Shown in pieces: positions 31,575 through 40,909 of a stretch of DNA of 64,000 nt. This DNA comes from Streptomyces sp. NBC_01268 (lineage in GTDB: Bacteria; Actinomycetota; Actinomycetes; Streptomycetales; Streptomycetaceae), in NCBI RefSeq assembly GCF_036240795.1, contig NZ_CP108454.1, positions 6,880,001 to 6,944,000 of the forward strand. The letters are read 5' to 3'. The translations under genes and the position numbers were made by a program. Below the pieces are notes generated by a model, which was given only the letters and a program-made list of their open reading frames with translations, did no database searches and was not told where the DNA came from. The first letter of the stretch is position 1. Each line of letters opens with the position of its first letter.

Positions 31575-32270
31575 ATGACGATCATCGAGGTTCCCGAGGG
31601 ATGGCCCGTCGACGAGGGCGCGGCACGGGCCGTGCAGGAGGAGCTGCGCGGGCGGCTCGTGACGGCCGACGAGGGCCCCGCCCCCGGGACGGGGAACGTC
31701 ACCGGTCTCGACGTCGCCTACGACGACGAGCGGGACCTGGTCGCCGCGGCCGCCGTCGTGCTGGACGGGCGCACCCTGGAGGTGGTGGAGGAGACCACCG
31801 CCGTCGGGCGGGTGTCCTTCCCCTACGTGCCGGGGCTGCTCGCCTTCCGCGAGATCCCGACCGTGCTCGCCGCGCTCGGACGCCTCACCGCCGACCCGGG
31901 GCTGCTCGTCTGCGACGGCTACGGCCTCGCCCACCCCCGCCGCTTCGGCCTCGCCAGCCACCTCGGGGTGGTCACGGGCCGGCCCTCGATCGGCGTCGCC
32001 AAGAACCCGTTCACCTTCACGTACGAGCAACCCGGCACCGCCCGGGGCGCGTTCACCGACCTGGTCGCCGAGGGCGAGACCGTGGGCCGCGCGCTGCGCA
32101 CCCGCGCCGGGGTGAAGCCGGTCTTCGTCTCGGTCGGCCACCGGGTCTCGCTGGCGAGCGCCTGTGCCCACACGCTGCACCTCACCCCGCGCTTCCGGCT
32201 GCCCGAGACCACCCGCCACGCGGACTCGCTGTGCCGCCGGGCCCTCGCGGAGGCCCTCGCGGCGGAATGA
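31575..32270 (+). CDS. nfi: Endonuclease V (deoxyinosine 3' endonuclease)
   Basis: This 231-aa DNA repair nuclease cleaves near deoxyinosine arising from adenine deamination. Family motifs are present: the first catalytic Asp in TGLDVAYDD, the damage-binding YVPGLLAFREIP (Y-I-P-G-F-L-S-F-R-E type), VCDGYGLAHPRRFGLASHLG with the second metal Asp, and IGVAKN. RNase H-like fold and length fit well. ATG 31575 is chosen from the -10 spacing. It is transcribed away from YciI and followed by a VOC gene 82 nt downstream. Confidence 0.94.
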   Translation: MTIIEVPEGWPVDEGAARAVQEELRGRLVTADEGPAPGTGNVTGLDVAYDDERDLVAAAAVVLDGRTLEVVEETTAVGRVSFPYVPGLLAFREIPTVLAALGRLTADPGLLVCDGYGLAHPRRFGLASHLGVVTGRPSIGVAKNPFTFTYEQPGTARGAFTDLVAEGETVGRALRTRAGVKPVFVSVGHRVSLASACAHTLHLTPRFRLPETTRHADSLCRRALAEALAAE

Positions 32271-32352
32271 GCACGAGGACCCCGGGGCTCACGGGGCGCC
32301 TGAGTACGAGTACGGATACCGGGCCGGTGCCGCGGGCGGCACAGTGTGGGGC

Positions 32353-32742
32353 ATGACAAGCCCCGGTGCGATCGGCACCCTGCAGTGCGTGGTCCTCGAC
32401 TGTCCCGACGTCATGGAACTCGCCGAGTTCTACCAGGCGTTGGTCGGTGGCGAGATCAACCGCCCCGACCCCCAGTGGGCGGTCGGCGACGCCTGGGCCA
32501 CGCTCCACGGTGCCTCCGGAGCACCCGTGCTCGCCTTCCAGGGCGTGGCCGACCACCGGCCGCCGGTCTGGGGAGCGCCCGAGCAGCAGTTCCACCTCGA
32601 CGTACGGGTCGAGGACCTGGACGCCGCCCACGAGGCGGTGCTCGCGCTCGGCGCCTGGCGGCTCGACTCCGGCGAGGGCGACCGGGGATGGCGGATCTAC
32701 GCCGACCCGGCCGGCCACCCGTTCTGCCTGGTGCGCCACTGA
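32353..32742 (+). CDS. VOC family protein (glyoxalase/dioxygenase-like)
   Basis: This 129-aa protein has the two beta-alpha-beta-beta-beta modules of the vicinal-oxygen-chelate fold: LQCVVLDCPDVMELAEFYQALVG and the later FHLDVRVEDLDAAHEAV. It ends with YADPAGHPFCLVR, characteristic of glyoxalase-like proteins that carry Glu or Gln in place of a metal ligand. The enzymatic role is unknown. ATG 32353 is supported by the conserved position of the first strand; a weak CACAGT -10 box lies 7 nt upstream. Confidence 0.9.
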   Translation: MTSPGAIGTLQCVVLDCPDVMELAEFYQALVGGEINRPDPQWAVGDAWATLHGASGAPVLAFQGVADHRPPVWGAPEQQFHLDVRVEDLDAAHEAVLALGAWRLDSGEGDRGWRIYADPAGHPFCLVRH

Positions 32743-32754
32743 CCCCCCGGCGGG

Positions 32755-33942
32755 TCAGCCCGAGTACGCCACCCGGAAGCGCAGCCCGGCCGCCCGCAGC
32801 CGGCCGAGCAGCGCGTCGCCCATCGCCACCGCCGTCGTGACCTGGCCGGCGGTCTTCGGCAGCGTGTCGTGGGCCAGGCAGAGCGCGGACTCGGCGAGCA
32901 TCTTCGCCGTCTCGTCGTACCCCGGGTCGCCGCCCGACACCTCGGTGAACACGCGCCGGCCGCCGCCCTCGCCGACGAAGCGCACGGAGAACCAGCTGCG
33001 GGCCCGCCGCTCCGCGTCCGGACCCTGGCCCGGCTCGTAACGGTCCATCAGCCAGTTCCGCACGGCGGGCAGTTGGGCCGCGAGGACGCCGGTGCCGACG
33101 ACCGCGGCGCCGCCGAGCGCCATCGGCAGGGTCTTCACCGAGGCGTAGTGGCGGTAGCGGAAGTCCGGCCCGTACCGCTCCAGGGCCGCCGCGGAGCGCT
33201 TCACCACCTGCGGGTCCAGGGTGGGCAGCGGCAGCGCCCAGGTGCCGGTCTCGCGGCTGAACCGCGGTCCGCCCAGCGGCGCGTGGGCCCGCCGGGTCAC
33301 CAGCCGGGGCTCGTGCAGCCGCCGCTCGCGCGCGGCGCCCAGGATCTGCCGGCCGCGGCCGAAGGCGGTCAGGGCCGAGGCCAGGGTGCCGCCCGAGACG
33401 ACCGCCCCGGCCCGCACGAACCCGTCGATCCGCAGCGGCACCCCCTCCGGCAGCTGCCCCACGGTGAAGTAGACGCCCAGGTCGTGCGGGACGGAGTCGA
33501 AGCCGCACGCGTGCACCAGCCGGGCCCCGGTCTCCCGGGCGCGGGCGTCGTACCGTACGTACATCCGGTCGACGAACTCCGCCTCGCCGGTCAGGTCCAC
33601 GTAGTCCGTGCCGGCCTCCGCGCAGGCCGCCACCAGGTTCTCGCCGTACCAGACGTAGGGGCCGACGGTGCTCGCGACCACCCGCGCGGAACCGGCCAGT
33701 TCGCGCAGCGCGTGCGGGTCCTCGGAGTCCGCGACGAGCAGCGGCAGGTCGGCGCAGCGCGGCCACCGCTGCGCGAGCCGGTCGCGCAGGGCGGACAGCT
33801 TGGCCCGGCTGCGCCCGGCCAGCGCCCAGCGGCACCCGGCCGGGGCGTGCGTGGCCAGGTACTCCGCGGTGAGCTCGCCCGCGAACCCGGTCGCCCCGAA
33901 GAGAACCACGTCGTACGGCCGTCCGGCCGCCCCTGTCTCCAT
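32755..33942 (-). CDS. Saccharopine dehydrogenase-like oxidoreductase (trans-acting enoyl reductase type)
   Basis: This 395-aa NAD(P)-binding protein has an N-terminal Rossmann motif, VVLFGATGFAGELTAEYLA, and the WALAGRSRAKL and VASTVGPY segments. Further on come DYVDLTGE and HACGFDSVPHDLGV, all typical of the saccharopine-dehydrogenase-like family that includes the mycobacterial trans-acting enoyl reductase. It is not a lysine-pathway enzyme. It converges on the VOC gene and is divergent from the beta-oxidation operon, sharing a 187-nt region with palindromes, so a link to acyl-chain metabolism is plausible. Confidence 0.88.
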   Translation of the reverse strand: METGAAGRPYDVVLFGATGFAGELTAEYLATHAPAGCRWALAGRSRAKLSALRDRLAQRWPRCADLPLLVADSEDPHALRELAGSARVVASTVGPYVWYGENLVAACAEAGTDYVDLTGEAEFVDRMYVRYDARARETGARLVHACGFDSVPHDLGVYFTVGQLPEGVPLRIDGFVRAGAVVSGGTLASALTAFGRGRQILGAARERRLHEPRLVTRRAHAPLGGPRFSRETGTWALPLPTLDPQVVKRSAAALERYGPDFRYRHYASVKTLPMALGGAAVVGTGVLAAQLPAVRNWLMDRYEPGQGPDAERRARSWFSVRFVGEGGGRRVFTEVSGGDPGYDETAKMLAESALCLAHDTLPKTAGQVTTAVAMGDALLGRLRAAGLRFRVAYSG

Positions 33943-34031
33943 CCCAGCCCAGCCCCTCGGTCTGCCCCCGCGCCGTCCCCCGGCGCGGATGTCGTCGGCG
34001 GACTCTAGCGGAAGACGCGGCCGGGGCAATT

Positions 34032-34045
34032 TCCAAGCGCTTGCT
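34032..34045. promoter_or_regulatory. KstR2-like palindrome CAAGCGCTTG in the divergent acyl region
   Basis: CAAG-CG-CTTG (34034-34043) is an exact 10-bp palindrome. With flanks it fits AnCAAGnnCTTGnT, the published KstR2 motif, at every defined base except the first A. It lies 13 nt upstream of the -35 box of the operon. Confidence 0.5.
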
Positions 34046-34057
34046 CGGCTCGGGGGC

Positions 34058-34086
34058 TTGTGCCGAGTGGAACACGTTCCTAGCAT
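34058..34086 (+). promoter_or_regulatory. Promoter of the beta-oxidation operon with overlapping dyad
   Basis: -35 TTGTGC (34058-34063), 17 nt, -10 TAGCAT (34081-34086). The spacer ends with GGAAC-AC-GTTCC (34069-34080), an inverted repeat touching the -10 box, where a repressor would block polymerase. Confidence 0.6.
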
Positions 34087-34129
34087 CTCCGGTGTTACAT
34101 CATCACTGTCACACACCTCTGGGGGCTCG

Positions 34130-35302
34130 ATGACCACACCGCGCCACGCCCGCCCCGGCCCGCTCTCCGGAGTCCGGGTGGTGGAGCTCGCGGGCATCGG
34201 CCCCGGACCCTTCGCGGCCATGCACCTCGCCGACCTCGGTGCCGACGTCGTCCGCGTCGACCGGCCCGGCGGCGCCGGCCTCGGCATCGACCCCGCGTAC
34301 GACCTCACCAACCGCAACAAGCGCTCCGTCCTCGTCGACCTCAAGGCCGAGGGCGGCGCGGAGACCGTGCTCGACCTGGTGGCCCGGGCCGACATCCTGA
34401 TCGAGGGGTACCGCCCCGGCGTCGCCGAACGCCTCGGCATCGGACCCGAGCCCTGCCTCGCCCGCAACCCGCGGCTCGTCTACGGCCGGATGACCGGCTG
34501 GGGCCAGACCGGTCCGCTCGCCCCCACCGCCGGACACGACATCGCGTACATCGCCGTCACCGGCACCCTCGGCATGATCGGCCCCGACCCCCAAGGCCCG
34601 CCCACCGTCCCCGCCAACCTGGTCGGCGACTACGCGGGCGGCTCCCTCTACCTCGTCATCGGCGTCCTCGCCGCCCTCCAGCACGCCCGCGAGCACGGCG
34701 AGGGCCAGGTCGTCGACGCCGCCATCGTCGACGGCGCCGCCCACCTCGCGATGATGATCCACGGCATGCTCGCCGCCGGCGGCTGGCAGGACCGGCGCGG
34801 CGTCAACCTCCTCGACGGCGGCTGCCCCTTCTACGGCGTCTACGAGACCTCCGACGGCGGACACATGGCGGTCGGCGCCCTGGAGCAGCGCTTCTACGCC
34901 GAGTTCGCCCGCCTGCTCGGCCTCGGCGACACCGGCCGGGCCCGCGACGACCTCGCCCGCTGGCCCGAGCTGCGGGCCGCCGTCGCCGTGCGCTTCCGCA
35001 CCCGCACCCGGGACGAGTGGACGGCCGTCTTCGAGGGCACCGACGCCTGTGTGGCCCCCGTGCTCTCGATGCGCGAGGCGCCCGGCCACCCGCACCTCGC
35101 CGCCCGCGGCACCTTCGTCGAGCACGAGGGCCTCGTCCAGCCCGCCCCCGCGCCCCGCTTCTCCGTCACCCCCGGCGCGGTCCGCACCGGACCCGCCCGG
35201 CCCGGCGCCGACACCGACGAGGTCGCCCGCGACTGGTCCGTACCGTCGCTCACCGGCGCCACCCCGCCCCCCGACCGAGCCGCCAAGGAGCCCTCCGCAT
35301 GA
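34130..35302 (+). CDS. CaiB/BaiF CoA-transferase family protein (AMACR-like)
   Basis: This 390-aa class III CoA-transferase fold protein most resembles alpha-methylacyl-CoA racemases. It has LSGVRVVELAGIGPGPFAAMHLADLGADVVRVDRPG, NRNKRSVLVDLK and YGRMTGWGQTGPL. The catalytic His/Asp pair is in TAGHDIAYIA, as in AMACR. It opens an operon with acyl-CoA dehydrogenase, thiolase and FadB, so it probably epimerises or activates branched acyl-CoAs for beta-oxidation. Its stop overlaps the next start (ATGA). The promoter lies 44 nt upstream. Confidence 0.92.
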   Translation: MTTPRHARPGPLSGVRVVELAGIGPGPFAAMHLADLGADVVRVDRPGGAGLGIDPAYDLTNRNKRSVLVDLKAEGGAETVLDLVARADILIEGYRPGVAERLGIGPEPCLARNPRLVYGRMTGWGQTGPLAPTAGHDIAYIAVTGTLGMIGPDPQGPPTVPANLVGDYAGGSLYLVIGVLAALQHAREHGEGQVVDAAIVDGAAHLAMMIHGMLAAGGWQDRRGVNLLDGGCPFYGVYETSDGGHMAVGALEQRFYAEFARLLGLGDTGRARDDLARWPELRAAVAVRFRTRTRDEWTAVFEGTDACVAPVLSMREAPGHPHLAARGTFVEHEGLVQPAPAPRFSVTPGAVRTGPARPGADTDEVARDWSVPSLTGATPPPDRAAKEPSA

Positions 35303-36450
35303 AGCGCCAGCTCTACACCGCCGACCACGAGGCCTTCCGCGAGACCGTCCGCACCTTCCTCGCCAAGGAGGTGCTGCCGCACTACGCGCAGTGGGAGAAG
35401 GACGGCATCGTCTCCCGCGAGGTCTGGCGGGCCGCCGGCCGGCAGGGGCTGCTCGGCCTCGCCGTCGACGAGGAGTACGGGGGCGGCGGCAACCCGGACT
35501 TCCGCTACAGCGTCGTCCTCGCCGAGGAGTTCACCCGGGCCGGCACCCCCGGCCTCGCCATCGGCCTGCACAACGACATCATCGGCCCCTACCTCACCTC
35601 GCTCGCCACCGAGGAGCAGAAGCGGCGCTGGCTGCCCGGCTTCTGCAGCGGCGAGCTGGTCACCGCGATCGCCATGACCGAGCCCGGTGCCGGATCCGAC
35701 CTCCAGGCCATCCGCACCAGCGCCGAGGACCACGGCGACCACTGGATCCTCAACGGCTCCAAGACCTTCATCTCCAACGGCATCCTCGCCGACCTGGTCG
35801 TCGTCGTCGCGAAGACCACCCCCGAGGGCGGCGCCCACGGCCTCTCCCTCCTCGTCGTCGAACGCGGCGCGGAGGGCTTCGAACGCGGCCGCAACCTCGA
35901 CAAGATCGGCCAGAAGTCCCAGGACACCGCCGAGCTCTTCTTCACCGACGTCCGCGTCCCCAAGGAGAACCTGCTCGGCGAGCTCGACGGCGCCTTCGTC
36001 CACCTGATGACCAACCTCGCCCAGGAGCGGCTCGCCATCGCCGTCGCCGCCATCGCCGGCGCGGAACACCTCCTGGAGCTGACCACCGCGTACGTCAAGG
36101 AGCGCGAGGCGTTCGGACGGCCGCTGGCCAAGCTGCAGCACGTCCGCTTCGAGATCGCCGAGATGGCCACCGAGTGCGCCGTCACCCGCACCTTCGTCGA
36201 CCGCTGCGTCGAGGAGCACACCGCGCCCGGCGGCCCCGGCCTCGACGCCGTGCACGCCTCCATGGCCAAGTGGTGGGCCACCGAACTGCAGAAGCGGGTC
36301 GCCGACCGGTGCCTGCAACTGCACGGGGGATACGGCTACATGAGCGAATTCCCGGTGGCCAGGGCCTTCACGGACGGCCGCATCCAGACCATCTACGGCG
36401 GGACGACCGAGATCATGAAGGAGATCATCGGCCGTTCCCTGCTCGCCTGA
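35299..36450 (+). CDS. Acyl-CoA dehydrogenase
   Basis: This 383-aa FAD enzyme performs the first step of beta-oxidation. Visible are the FAD/substrate segment [22 protein letters not shown], and the [18 protein letters not shown] helix. The C-terminal catalytic base is E371 in [14 protein letters not shown]. Length is normal. Translation is coupled to the CaiB-like gene through ATGA (35299-35302), so the in-frame GTG starts further upstream, inside that gene, are not used. Chain-length preference is unknown. Confidence 0.95.
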   Translation: MKRQLYTADHEAFRETVRTFLAKEVLPHYAQWEKDGIVSREVWRAAGRQGLLGLAVDEEYGGGGNPDFRYSVVLAEEFTRAGTPGLAIGLHNDIIGPYLTSLATEEQKRRWLPGFCSGELVTAIAMTEPGAGSDLQAIRTSAEDHGDHWILNGSKTFISNGILADLVVVVAKTTPEGGAHGLSLLVVERGAEGFERGRNLDKIGQKSQDTAELFFTDVRVPKENLLGELDGAFVHLMTNLAQERLAIAVAAIAGAEHLLELTTAYVKEREAFGRPLAKLQHVRFEIAEMATECAVTRTFVDRCVEEHTAPGGPGLDAVHASMAKWWATELQKRVADRCLQLHGGYGYMSEFPVARAFTDGRIQTIYGGTTEIMKEIIGRSLLA

Positions 36451-36472
36451 CCCTCACGCGAAAGGCAACATC

Positions 36473-37687
36473 GTGACCACCGAAGCGTACGTCTACGACG
36501 CTATCCGCACCCCGCGCGGCCGCGGCAAGGCCAACGGGAGCCTCCACGGCACCAAGCCGATCGACCTCGTCGTCGGCCTCATCCACGAGATCCGCTCCCG
36601 CTTCCCCGGCCTCGACCCGGCCGCGATCGACGACGTCGTCCTCGGCGTCGTCGGCCCGGTCGGCGACCAGGGCTCCGACATCGCCCGCATCGCCGCCATC
36701 GCCGCCGGACTCCCCGACACCGTCGCCGGAGTCCAGGAGAACCGCTTCTGCGCCTCCGGCCTCGAAGCCGTCAACATGGCCGCGATGAAGGTCCGCTCCG
36801 GCTGGGAGGACCTCGTCCTGGCCGGCGGCGTGGAGTCCATGTCCCGGGTGCCGATGGCCTCCGACGGCGGCGCCTGGTTCGCCGACCCGATGACCAACAT
36901 CGCCACCAACTTCGTCCCCCAGGGCATCGGCGCCGACCTCATCGCCACCATCGAGGGCTTCACCCGTCGCGACGTCGACGAGTACGCCGCCCTGTCCCAG
37001 GAGCGTGCCGCCGCGGCCGTCAAGGACGGGCGCTTCGACCGCTCCGTCGTCCCCGTCAAGGACCGGGCCGGGCTCACCGTCCTCGACCACGACGAGTTCC
37101 TGCGCCCCGGCACCACCGCCGACTCCCTCGCCCGGCTCAAGCCCTCCTTCGCCGACATCGGCGAGCTCGGCGGCTTCGACGCCGTCGCGCTGCAGAAGTA
37201 CCACTGGGTCGAGGAGATCGACCACGTCCACCACGCGGGCAACTCCTCCGGCATCGTCGACGGCGCCTCGCTCGTCGCCATCGGCTCCCAGGAGGTCGGC
37301 GAGCGCTACGGGCTGACCCCGCGCGCCCGGATCGTCGCCGCCGCCGTCTCCGGCTCCGAGCCGACCATCATGCTCACCGGACCCGCCCCCGCCGCCCGCA
37401 AGGCGCTCGCCAAGGCCGGTCTCACCATCGACGACATCGACCTGATCGAGATCAACGAGGCCTTCGCCGCGGTCGTCCTGCGCTTCGTCAAGGACATGGG
37501 CGTCTCCCTCGACAAGGTCAACGTCAACGGCGGCGCCATCGCGCTGGGCCACCCGCTCGGCGCCACCGGCGCGATGATCCTCGGCACGCTCGTCGACGAG
37601 CTGGAGCGCCAGGACAAGCGCTACGGCCTCGCCACCCTCTGCGTCGGCGGCGGCATGGGCATCGCCACCATCGTCGAGCGCGTCTGA
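36473..37687 (+). CDS. fadA: Acetyl-CoA C-acyltransferase (thiolase, FadA-type)
   Basis: This 404-aa thiolase carries the last step of beta-oxidation. The nucleophilic Cys93 is in [12 protein letters not shown], His360 is in [11 protein letters not shown] and the second Cys390 is in LCVGGGMG. It begins at GTG 36473, 22 nt after the dehydrogenase stop, with a GAAAGG site. The gene directly precedes the multifunctional fadB, forming the usual trifunctional pair. Confidence 0.95.
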   Translation: MTTEAYVYDAIRTPRGRGKANGSLHGTKPIDLVVGLIHEIRSRFPGLDPAAIDDVVLGVVGPVGDQGSDIARIAAIAAGLPDTVAGVQENRFCASGLEAVNMAAMKVRSGWEDLVLAGGVESMSRVPMASDGGAWFADPMTNIATNFVPQGIGADLIATIEGFTRRDVDEYAALSQERAAAAVKDGRFDRSVVPVKDRAGLTVLDHDEFLRPGTTADSLARLKPSFADIGELGGFDAVALQKYHWVEEIDHVHHAGNSSGIVDGASLVAIGSQEVGERYGLTPRARIVAAAVSGSEPTIMLTGPAPAARKALAKAGLTIDDIDLIEINEAFAAVVLRFVKDMGVSLDKVNVNGGAIALGHPLGATGAMILGTLVDELERQDKRYGLATLCVGGGMGIATIVERV

Positions 37688-37726
37688 CCGCCCGGTCCGA
37701 ACCCCCCTTACGGAGAAGCAGCAGCC

Positions 37727-39907
37727 ATGAGCGAGAGCACCACGATCCGCTGGGAGCAGGACGAGACCGGTGTCGTCACCCTCGTCCTCGACGACCCGAA
37801 CCAGTCCGCGAACACCATGAACCAGGCCTTCCGGGCCTCCATCACCGCGATCGCCGAACGCGCGGTGGCCGAGAAGGACTCCATCCGGGGCATCGTCTAC
37901 ACCTCCGCGAAGAAGACCTTCTTCGCGGGCGGCGACCTCAAGGACATGATCAAGGCCGGCCCCGAGGACGCCGAGGCGATCTTCGACACCGCCATCGAGA
38001 TCAAGAACGCGCTGCGCCGCATCGAGACCCTCGGCAAGCCGGTCGTCGCCGCGATCAACGGCGCCGCGCTCGGCGGCGGCTACGAGATCGCGCTCGCCTC
38101 CCACCACCGCGTCGCCCTCGACGCCCCGGGCTCCAAGATCGGCCTGCCCGAGGTCACCCTGGGCCTGCTGCCCGGCGGCGGCGGTGTCGCCCGCACCGTA
38201 CGCCTCATGGGCATCACGGACGCGCTGCTCAAGGTGCTGCTCCAGGGCACCCAGTACAACCCGGCGCGCGCGCTCGACAACGGCCTGGTGCACGAGCTGG
38301 CCGCCACCCCGGAGGAGATGCTGGCCAAGGCCCGCGCCTTCATCGACGCCCACCCCGAGTCGCACCAGCCCTGGGACGTGCCCGGCTACAAGATCCCCGG
38401 CGGCACGCCGTCGAACCCGCGGTTCGCCGCCAACCTGCCGGCCTTCCCCGCCAACCTGCGCAAGCAGCTCAACGGAGCCCCGTACCCGGCGCCCCGCAAC
38501 ATCATGGCGGCGGCCGTCGAGGGCTCGCAGGTCGACTTCGAGACCGCGCTCACCATCGAGAGCCGCTACTTCACCGAGCTGGTCGTCGGCCAGACCGCGA
38601 AGAACATGATCCAGGCGTTCTTCTTCGACCTCCAGGCCGTCAACTCGGGCGCCAACCGGCCCCGGGGCGTCGAGCCGCGCAAGGTCCGCAAGGTCGCCGT
38701 CCTCGGCGCGGGCATGATGGGCGCCGGCATCGCCTACTCGTGCGCCCGCGCGGGGATCCAGGTCGTCCTCAAGGACGTCTCGACGGAATCCGCCGCCAAG
38801 GGCAAGGCCTACTCCGAGAAGCTCTGCGCCAAGGCCGTCGCCAAGGGGCGCACGACGCAGGAGAAGGCCGACGCCCTCCTCGCCCTGATCACCCCGACCG
38901 GCGACGTCGCGGACCTGGCCGGCTGCGACGCCGTCATCGAGGCGGTCTTCGAGGACACGGCGCTCAAGCACAAGGTGTTCCAGGAGATCCAGCACGTCGT
39001 CGAGGACGACGCCCTGCTCTGCTCCAACACCTCCACGCTGCCCATCACGGTCCTCGCGGAGGGCGTGGAGCGCCAGAGCGACTTCATCGGCCTGCACTTC
39101 TTCTCGCCCGTCGACAAGATGCCGCTGGTCGAGATCATCAAGGGCGAGCGCACCGGCGAGGAGGCCCTCGCGCGCGCCTTCGACCTGGTCCGCCAGATCA
39201 ACAAGACGCCGATCGTCGTCAACGACTCGCGCGGCTTCTTCACCTCGCGGGTGATCGGCCACTTCATCAACGAGGGCGTCGCCATGATCGGCGAGGGCGC
39301 CGAGCCCGCCTCCGTCGAGCAGGCCGCAGCCCAGGCCGGTTACCCGGCGAAGGTCCTCTCCCTCATGGACGAGCTGACCCTCACCCTGCCGCGCAAGATC
39401 CGCAACGAGACGCGCAAGGCCGTCGAGGAGGCCGGCGGCACCTGGACGTCCCACCCCGGCGAGATCGTCATCGACCGCATGGTCGACGAGTTCGGGCGCA
39501 CCGGCCGCAGCGGCGGCGCGGGCTTCTACGACTACGCCGAGGACGGCAGGCGCGGGAAGCTCTGGCCCGGCCTGCGCGAGCACTTCACCAAGCCCGGGAC
39601 CGACATCCCCTTCCGGGACATGCAGGAGCGGATGCTCTTCGCGGAGGCACTGGACACCGTCCGCCTCGTCGAGGAGGGCGTCCTGACCTCGGTCGCCGAC
39701 GCCAACATCGGCTCCATCCTGGGGATCGGCTTCCCCGCGTGGACCGGCGGCGTGCTCCAGTACGTCAACGGTTACGAGGGAGGCGTCGCCGGCTTCGTGG
39801 CGCGCGCCCGCGAGCTGGCGGCCACCTACGGCGAGCGCTTCACCCCGCCGGCCCTCCTGGTGGAGAAGGCCGAGCGGGGCGAGGTCTTCACGGACCAGGC
39901 GTCCTGA
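37727..39907 (+). CDS. fadB: Multifunctional enoyl-CoA hydratase/3-hydroxyacyl-CoA dehydrogenase (FadB)
   Basis: This 726-aa fusion starts with an enoyl-CoA hydratase domain (AGGDLKDMIKAG; NGAALGGGYEIALASHHRVA; GLPEVTLGLLPGGGG). From about residue 323 comes the dehydrogenase NAD-binding domain (VAVLGAGMMGAGIAY), then the catalytic His region IGLHFFSPVDKMPLVEII and the C-terminal 3HCDH domains (TSRVIGHFINEG). It carries out steps two and three of beta-oxidation in the cytoplasm, with the thiolase as partner. A GGAG site precedes ATG 37727. The last 20 bp overlap the convergent MerR gene. Confidence 0.96.
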   Translation: MSESTTIRWEQDETGVVTLVLDDPNQSANTMNQAFRASITAIAERAVAEKDSIRGIVYTSAKKTFFAGGDLKDMIKAGPEDAEAIFDTAIEIKNALRRIETLGKPVVAAINGAALGGGYEIALASHHRVALDAPGSKIGLPEVTLGLLPGGGGVARTVRLMGITDALLKVLLQGTQYNPARALDNGLVHELAATPEEMLAKARAFIDAHPESHQPWDVPGYKIPGGTPSNPRFAANLPAFPANLRKQLNGAPYPAPRNIMAAAVEGSQVDFETALTIESRYFTELVVGQTAKNMIQAFFFDLQAVNSGANRPRGVEPRKVRKVAVLGAGMMGAGIAYSCARAGIQVVLKDVSTESAAKGKAYSEKLCAKAVAKGRTTQEKADALLALITPTGDVADLAGCDAVIEAVFEDTALKHKVFQEIQHVVEDDALLCSNTSTLPITVLAEGVERQSDFIGLHFFSPVDKMPLVEIIKGERTGEEALARAFDLVRQINKTPIVVNDSRGFFTSRVIGHFINEGVAMIGEGAEPASVEQAAAQAGYPAKVLSLMDELTLTLPRKIRNETRKAVEEAGGTWTSHPGEIVIDRMVDEFGRTGRSGGAGFYDYAEDGRRGKLWPGLREHFTKPGTDIPFRDMQERMLFAEALDTVRLVEEGVLTSVADANIGSILGIGFPAWTGGVLQYVNGYEGGVAGFVARARELAATYGERFTPPALLVEKAERGEVFTDQAS

Positions 39908-40637
39908 AGGCCGTCCTGAGCTCCTCGCTCAGCGACCGCTGAAAGGCCGTGACGAGGGCCTGGATCACCATCGGCTGCATGTGCGCCGAGAGCGACTTCA
40001 TCGCGGTCAGGTGATCCGGGTCCTCGCCGCTCTCCCGGTACGGGTTCCACACCTGCTCCTGGAAGAGCCGGGCCAGCTCCTGCGCGGCCGCGCGCGCGTG
40101 CGCGAGGAGCACGGTCCGGGAGGCGAGGATCGTCTCGTGCTCGATGGGCACGTCCAGCAGCTCCACGCCCAGCCGCAGCAGAGACCCGTCCAACCGGAAC
40201 ACGTCCGGGTCCGGCCCCCTGTCCAGCACCCCCATGGCGGCCAGCCGGTCGACGTCCCGCTCCGCGAGCACCCGTCCGGCCCGCCGTTCCAGCTCCCGCC
40301 GGGTGATCTCCTCGGCCGACTCGGGCGCCCAGGCGGCGACGAGCGCCCGGTGCACGGCCAGGTCCCGCGCGCTGAGATCGGCCGGCAACTGCTCCAGGTA
40401 CCGCTCGATCGCCGCGAGCGTCATCCCCTGCCGCTGCAGTTCCTCGATCAACGCGAGCCGCGACAGGTGCCCGGGCCCGTACCACCCGACCCGCCGCGCC
40501 CCGATCACGGGCGGCGGCAAGAGCCCCCGCGTCCCGTAGAACCGCACCGTCCGCACGGTCACCCCGGCCCGCGCGGCCAACTCGTCGACGGTGTAGACGG
40601 GCCCGTCACCCTGGTGCTCGTCGCTGGCCTGTCCCAT
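39888..40637 (-). CDS. MerR family regulator
   Basis: This 249-aa regulator has the MerR N-terminal winged helix (YTVDELAARAGVTVRTVRFYGTRGLLPP, then GWYGPGHLSRLALIEELQRQGMTL). A long helical C-terminal half follows with no Cys-rich metal loop, so the inducer is probably organic. Its 3' end overlaps fadB antisense by 20 bp. The position suggests control of fatty-acid genes; in this genus similar regulators sit beside fad loci. A dyad lies just upstream of its start. Confidence 0.92.
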   Translation of the reverse strand: MGQASDEHQGDGPVYTVDELAARAGVTVRTVRFYGTRGLLPPPVIGARRVGWYGPGHLSRLALIEELQRQGMTLAAIERYLEQLPADLSARDLAVHRALVAAWAPESAEEITRRELERRAGRVLAERDVDRLAAMGVLDRGPDPDVFRLDGSLLRLGVELLDVPIEHETILASRTVLLAHARAAAQELARLFQEQVWNPYRESGEDPDHLTAMKSLSAHMQPMVIQALVTAFQRSLSEELRTAFRTPGP

Positions 40638-40643
40638 GGTTCA

Positions 40644-40656
40644 ACAGTATTGCTGT
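40644..40656. promoter_or_regulatory. Dyad ACAG-TATTG-CTGT upstream of the MerR gene
   Basis: Exact 4-nt arms lie 7 nt upstream of the start codon, in an AT-richer patch. It is a likely autoregulatory site. Confidence 0.4.
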
Positions 40657-40909
40657 CTCACCGGATCTGTAAAAGAGCGCGGACCGGAGCGCACGCGGGA
40701 AGGGGGAGAAACGCGGAAGGCCGCCCGCCGGAGCGAACGCCCGTGTGCCCGCGCTCCGTTCTCCCTGTTACCGAATGCGGACAGACCGGAGTGAACGCCG
40801 CCCGCCCGCGCGCCGTCTCATGGGGTGCAGCGAAACAGCCGACGCGGTCGGTTCCCCCGCGGGGGCGGGGGAGGCGCCGCGTCCCACCGACCATGGGAGA
40901 GCCTTCATC

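Noticed and set aside
36425..39583. A 1052-codon open frame on the minus strand opposite thiolase and fadB
   Set aside because: It is the mirror of strongly coding GC-rich genes, with Gly/Val/Glu/Asp-rich low-complexity translation and no family motif.
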